From an uncultured Eubacterium sp. (GTDB lineage: Bacteria; Bacillota; Clostridia; Oscillospirales; Acutalibacteraceae): a stretch of DNA of 40,453 bases. Of this stretch, positions 39,280-40,453 are shown piece by piece. The position numbers and the translations under genes were made by a program. Below the pieces are notes generated by a model. It was not told the DNA's origin. It searched no databases and saw nothing but the letters and a program-made list of their open reading frames with translations. The stretch spans positions 1 to 40,453 of the forward strand of contig CAJOEV010000015.1 of NCBI GenBank assembly GCA_905233545.1. Reading direction: 5' to 3'. Positions within the stretch are counted from its first letter, which is position 1. Each line of letters opens with the position of its first letter.

Positions 39280-40311
39280 ATGAAAAAAGTTCTAAGTGTA
39301 TTAATCTGTACTGTTATGCTTTTCGGAGTTTTCTGTCTTTCGGGATGTTCGGCAAAGCAAAACGAATCCAAACCCGAATCGACCTCAGTAAAGGCGCAGG
39401 GAATTAACTATCTTGTTCTTGTTAATAAGCTCAACGAGCTCCCCGACTATTGGGAGAAAAAGCTTGATATAACTAAAACAACCAACTCACTCGGTGACGA
39501 AATCGAGGTTGAAACAAAGGCGTATAAGGCATATCTTGAGCTCAAGGAAGACCTTGAAAAAGACGGAGTTAAAATCGACCTTGATTCAGCGCGCAGAAGC
39601 GTTGCAGCGCAGAAAGATATTGTTAAACGCTTTACCAAAAAATACGGATTGGCATATGTTGAAAAATATGTTGCAACTCCGGGTTATTCAGAGCATCACA
39701 CAGGGCTTGCTCTCGACCTGTATCTTAATATAAACAGCAAGGATGTTTATCTTAACGAGGATATGGTTAAATATCCCGAAATCTGGGCAAAAATCCACGA
39801 AAAGCTTGCCGACCACGGCTTCATCCTCCGCTATCTTGACGGTATGGAGCACATAACGGGCTACGGCTATGAGCCCTGGCATATCCGCTATATTGACGAT
39901 GTGAAAATTGCAAAAGAGATTACCGAAAAGGGAATAACTCTTGAAGAATACCTCGGCAAATTCAAAGCTCCCGAGGTAACTGTGAGCTGTGAATCTGATA
40001 CATATTCCGAGGAACAGCTTAACGAATTAGTTTCCCAGATTAAATGCAAGTTTGCGGAATGGGACGGATGTGAGCTTCATTCAATTACCTATGCAGGCGA
40101 TGAAAGCAACAGCAAAGAAAATGTAAAGCGCTTCAACGAAGAAAGCGATGAAATAAAATATGTTTCAACAGCACAGTTTCTTATGGATTTCCATACCCCC
40201 TCAGGCGAAAAGGCGGGTGCATTTAACCCAGATGAGGAATATAAGGAATATCAATGGTGGCTTGCCTGTGATGAGGAAGGCAACTGGTATGTTGTTTCCT
40301 GGGGATATTAA
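39280..40311 (+). CDS. VanY-type D,D-carboxypeptidase lipoprotein
   Basis: 343 residues. A lipoprotein signal with lipobox LSGC (C23) places it on the outer face of the membrane. The M15B peptidase core has SEHHTGLALD (S137-D146, the SxHxxGxAxD zinc motif) and EPWH (E198-H201). The family trims the terminal D-Ala of peptidoglycan stems. A further C-terminal domain (about 225-343, ending YQWWLACDEEGNWYVVSWGY) is not part of VanY, and I do not recognise it. It follows the phosphoesterase by 16 bases with SD GGAG, so it is probably in the same operon. No vanR/S or vanA-type genes are present, so this is a housekeeping-type enzyme. Confidence 0.9.
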   Translation: MKKVLSVLICTVMLFGVFCLSGCSAKQNESKPESTSVKAQGINYLVLVNKLNELPDYWEKKLDITKTTNSLGDEIEVETKAYKAYLELKEDLEKDGVKIDLDSARRSVAAQKDIVKRFTKKYGLAYVEKYVATPGYSEHHTGLALDLYLNINSKDVYLNEDMVKYPEIWAKIHEKLADHGFILRYLDGMEHITGYGYEPWHIRYIDDVKIAKEITEKGITLEEYLGKFKAPEVTVSCESDTYSEEQLNELVSQIKCKFAEWDGCELHSITYAGDESNSKENVKRFNEESDEIKYVSTAQFLMDFHTPSGEKAGAFNPDEEYKEYQWWLACDEEGNWYVVSWGY

Positions 40312-40327
40312 TACTTTTAAATAAAAA

Positions 40328-40356
40328 AATGACCTGCTCGTAAAGAGCAGGTCATT
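40328..40356 (+). terminator. Terminator after the VanY-like gene
   Basis: AAATGACCTGCTC-GTAAA-GAGCAGGTCATTT, a 12- to 13-bp stem; bidirectional in form, short T tail. Confidence 0.8.
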
Positions 40357-40359
40357 TCA

Positions 40360-40453
40360 GACTGTCGAAAAAGTCCACTCGAAAGGGTGGGCTTTTGTTG
40401 TTTGAGGAGGGAAAATATGGTATAATAACTATGGTGATGAAAGATGATGGAAA
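40360..40453 (+). mobile_element. Probable left end of an IS1182-like insertion sequence, truncated by the window
   Basis: GACTGTCGAAAAAGTC at 40360-40375 resembles terminal inverted repeats of IS1182-type elements. A GAAA-loop hairpin follows (40372-40393, AGTCCACTC/GGGTGGGCT), then a T run, a -10 TATAAT (40421-40426) and an ATG at 40431 or 40437 opening VMKDDGK, which looks like the start of such a transposase. The match is from memory and only 94 bases are visible, so this is tentative. Confidence 0.35.

Overview
The window is 40.4 kb of a moderately AT-rich, low-GC Gram-positive genome. The gene content points to a spore-forming, probably gut-associated member of the Clostridia, most likely Oscillospirales/Ruminococcaceae. 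The evidence is spoVAC and spoVAE, a T-box in front of pheST, ireB, the Firmicute order ylxM-ffh-rpsP-khpA-rimM-trmD, phoH-ybeY-era-(yqzL-like)-recO-mutS2, TTG/GTG/CTG starts behind strong Shine-Dalgarno (SD) sequences, and BspA-type leucine-rich-repeat surface proteins. The assignment is inference from gene content; no rRNA or tRNA gene was seen. LAYOUT. 1-2.5 kb: the 3' end of a GltD-like iron-sulfur flavoprotein, hypA, and a polytopic membrane protein (DUF5692-like). 2.5-3.7 kb: an FkbM-type methyltransferase on the minus strand. 3.7-10.3 kb: a housekeeping run corC-phoH-ybeY-era, then a small yqzL-like gene, recO and mutS2; era is broken by an internal frameshifting deletion. 10.5-12.5 kb: first LRR surface protein. 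12.5-14 kb: oadB and an oadG-like gene (minus). 14.3-18.2 kb: ylxM-ffh, rpsP-khpA, rimM-trmD. 18.3-22.8 kb: HPr, LMW phosphatase, uvrC, rsmD-coaD and a coiled-coil protein. 22.8-27.7 kb: an ECF transporter S component and a 1329-residue LRR protein with 15 cysteine/histidine repeats. 27.8-28.4 kb: ireB and an unknown small gene (minus). 28.5-32.2 kb: Phe T-box, pheS, pheT. 32.3-34.3 kb: zinc-ribbon/TPM membrane protein (minus) and a third LRR protein. 34.35-34.7 kb: a decayed gene fragment. 34.7-36.6 kb: spoVAC (minus), an orphan ABC ATPase and spoVAE. 36.6-40.3 kb: GPH sugar transporter, metallophosphoesterase and VanY-like lipoprotein. The right edge looks like the start of an insertion sequence. 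HOW THE PARTS RELATE. Most of the window is translation and ribosome biogenesis (ybeY, era, ffh, rpsP, rimM, trmD, rsmD, khpA, pheST) and DNA repair (recO, mutS2, uvrC), with islands of surface proteins and sporulation genes. MOST NOTABLE. (1) At least eleven intergenic sites carry short tandem arrays with a strict 7-nt period but different 'words', often as inverted arms around a GC-rich hairpin. (2) The large LRR protein contains a mosaic of three C...CxxC...H repeat types. (3) era lacks the segment between G4 and G5 and is out of frame. (4) The spoVA locus is split and inverted around an ABC ATPase, lacks spoVAD, has abutting forespore-type and vegetative promoters, and spoVAE has an SD-masking hairpin.
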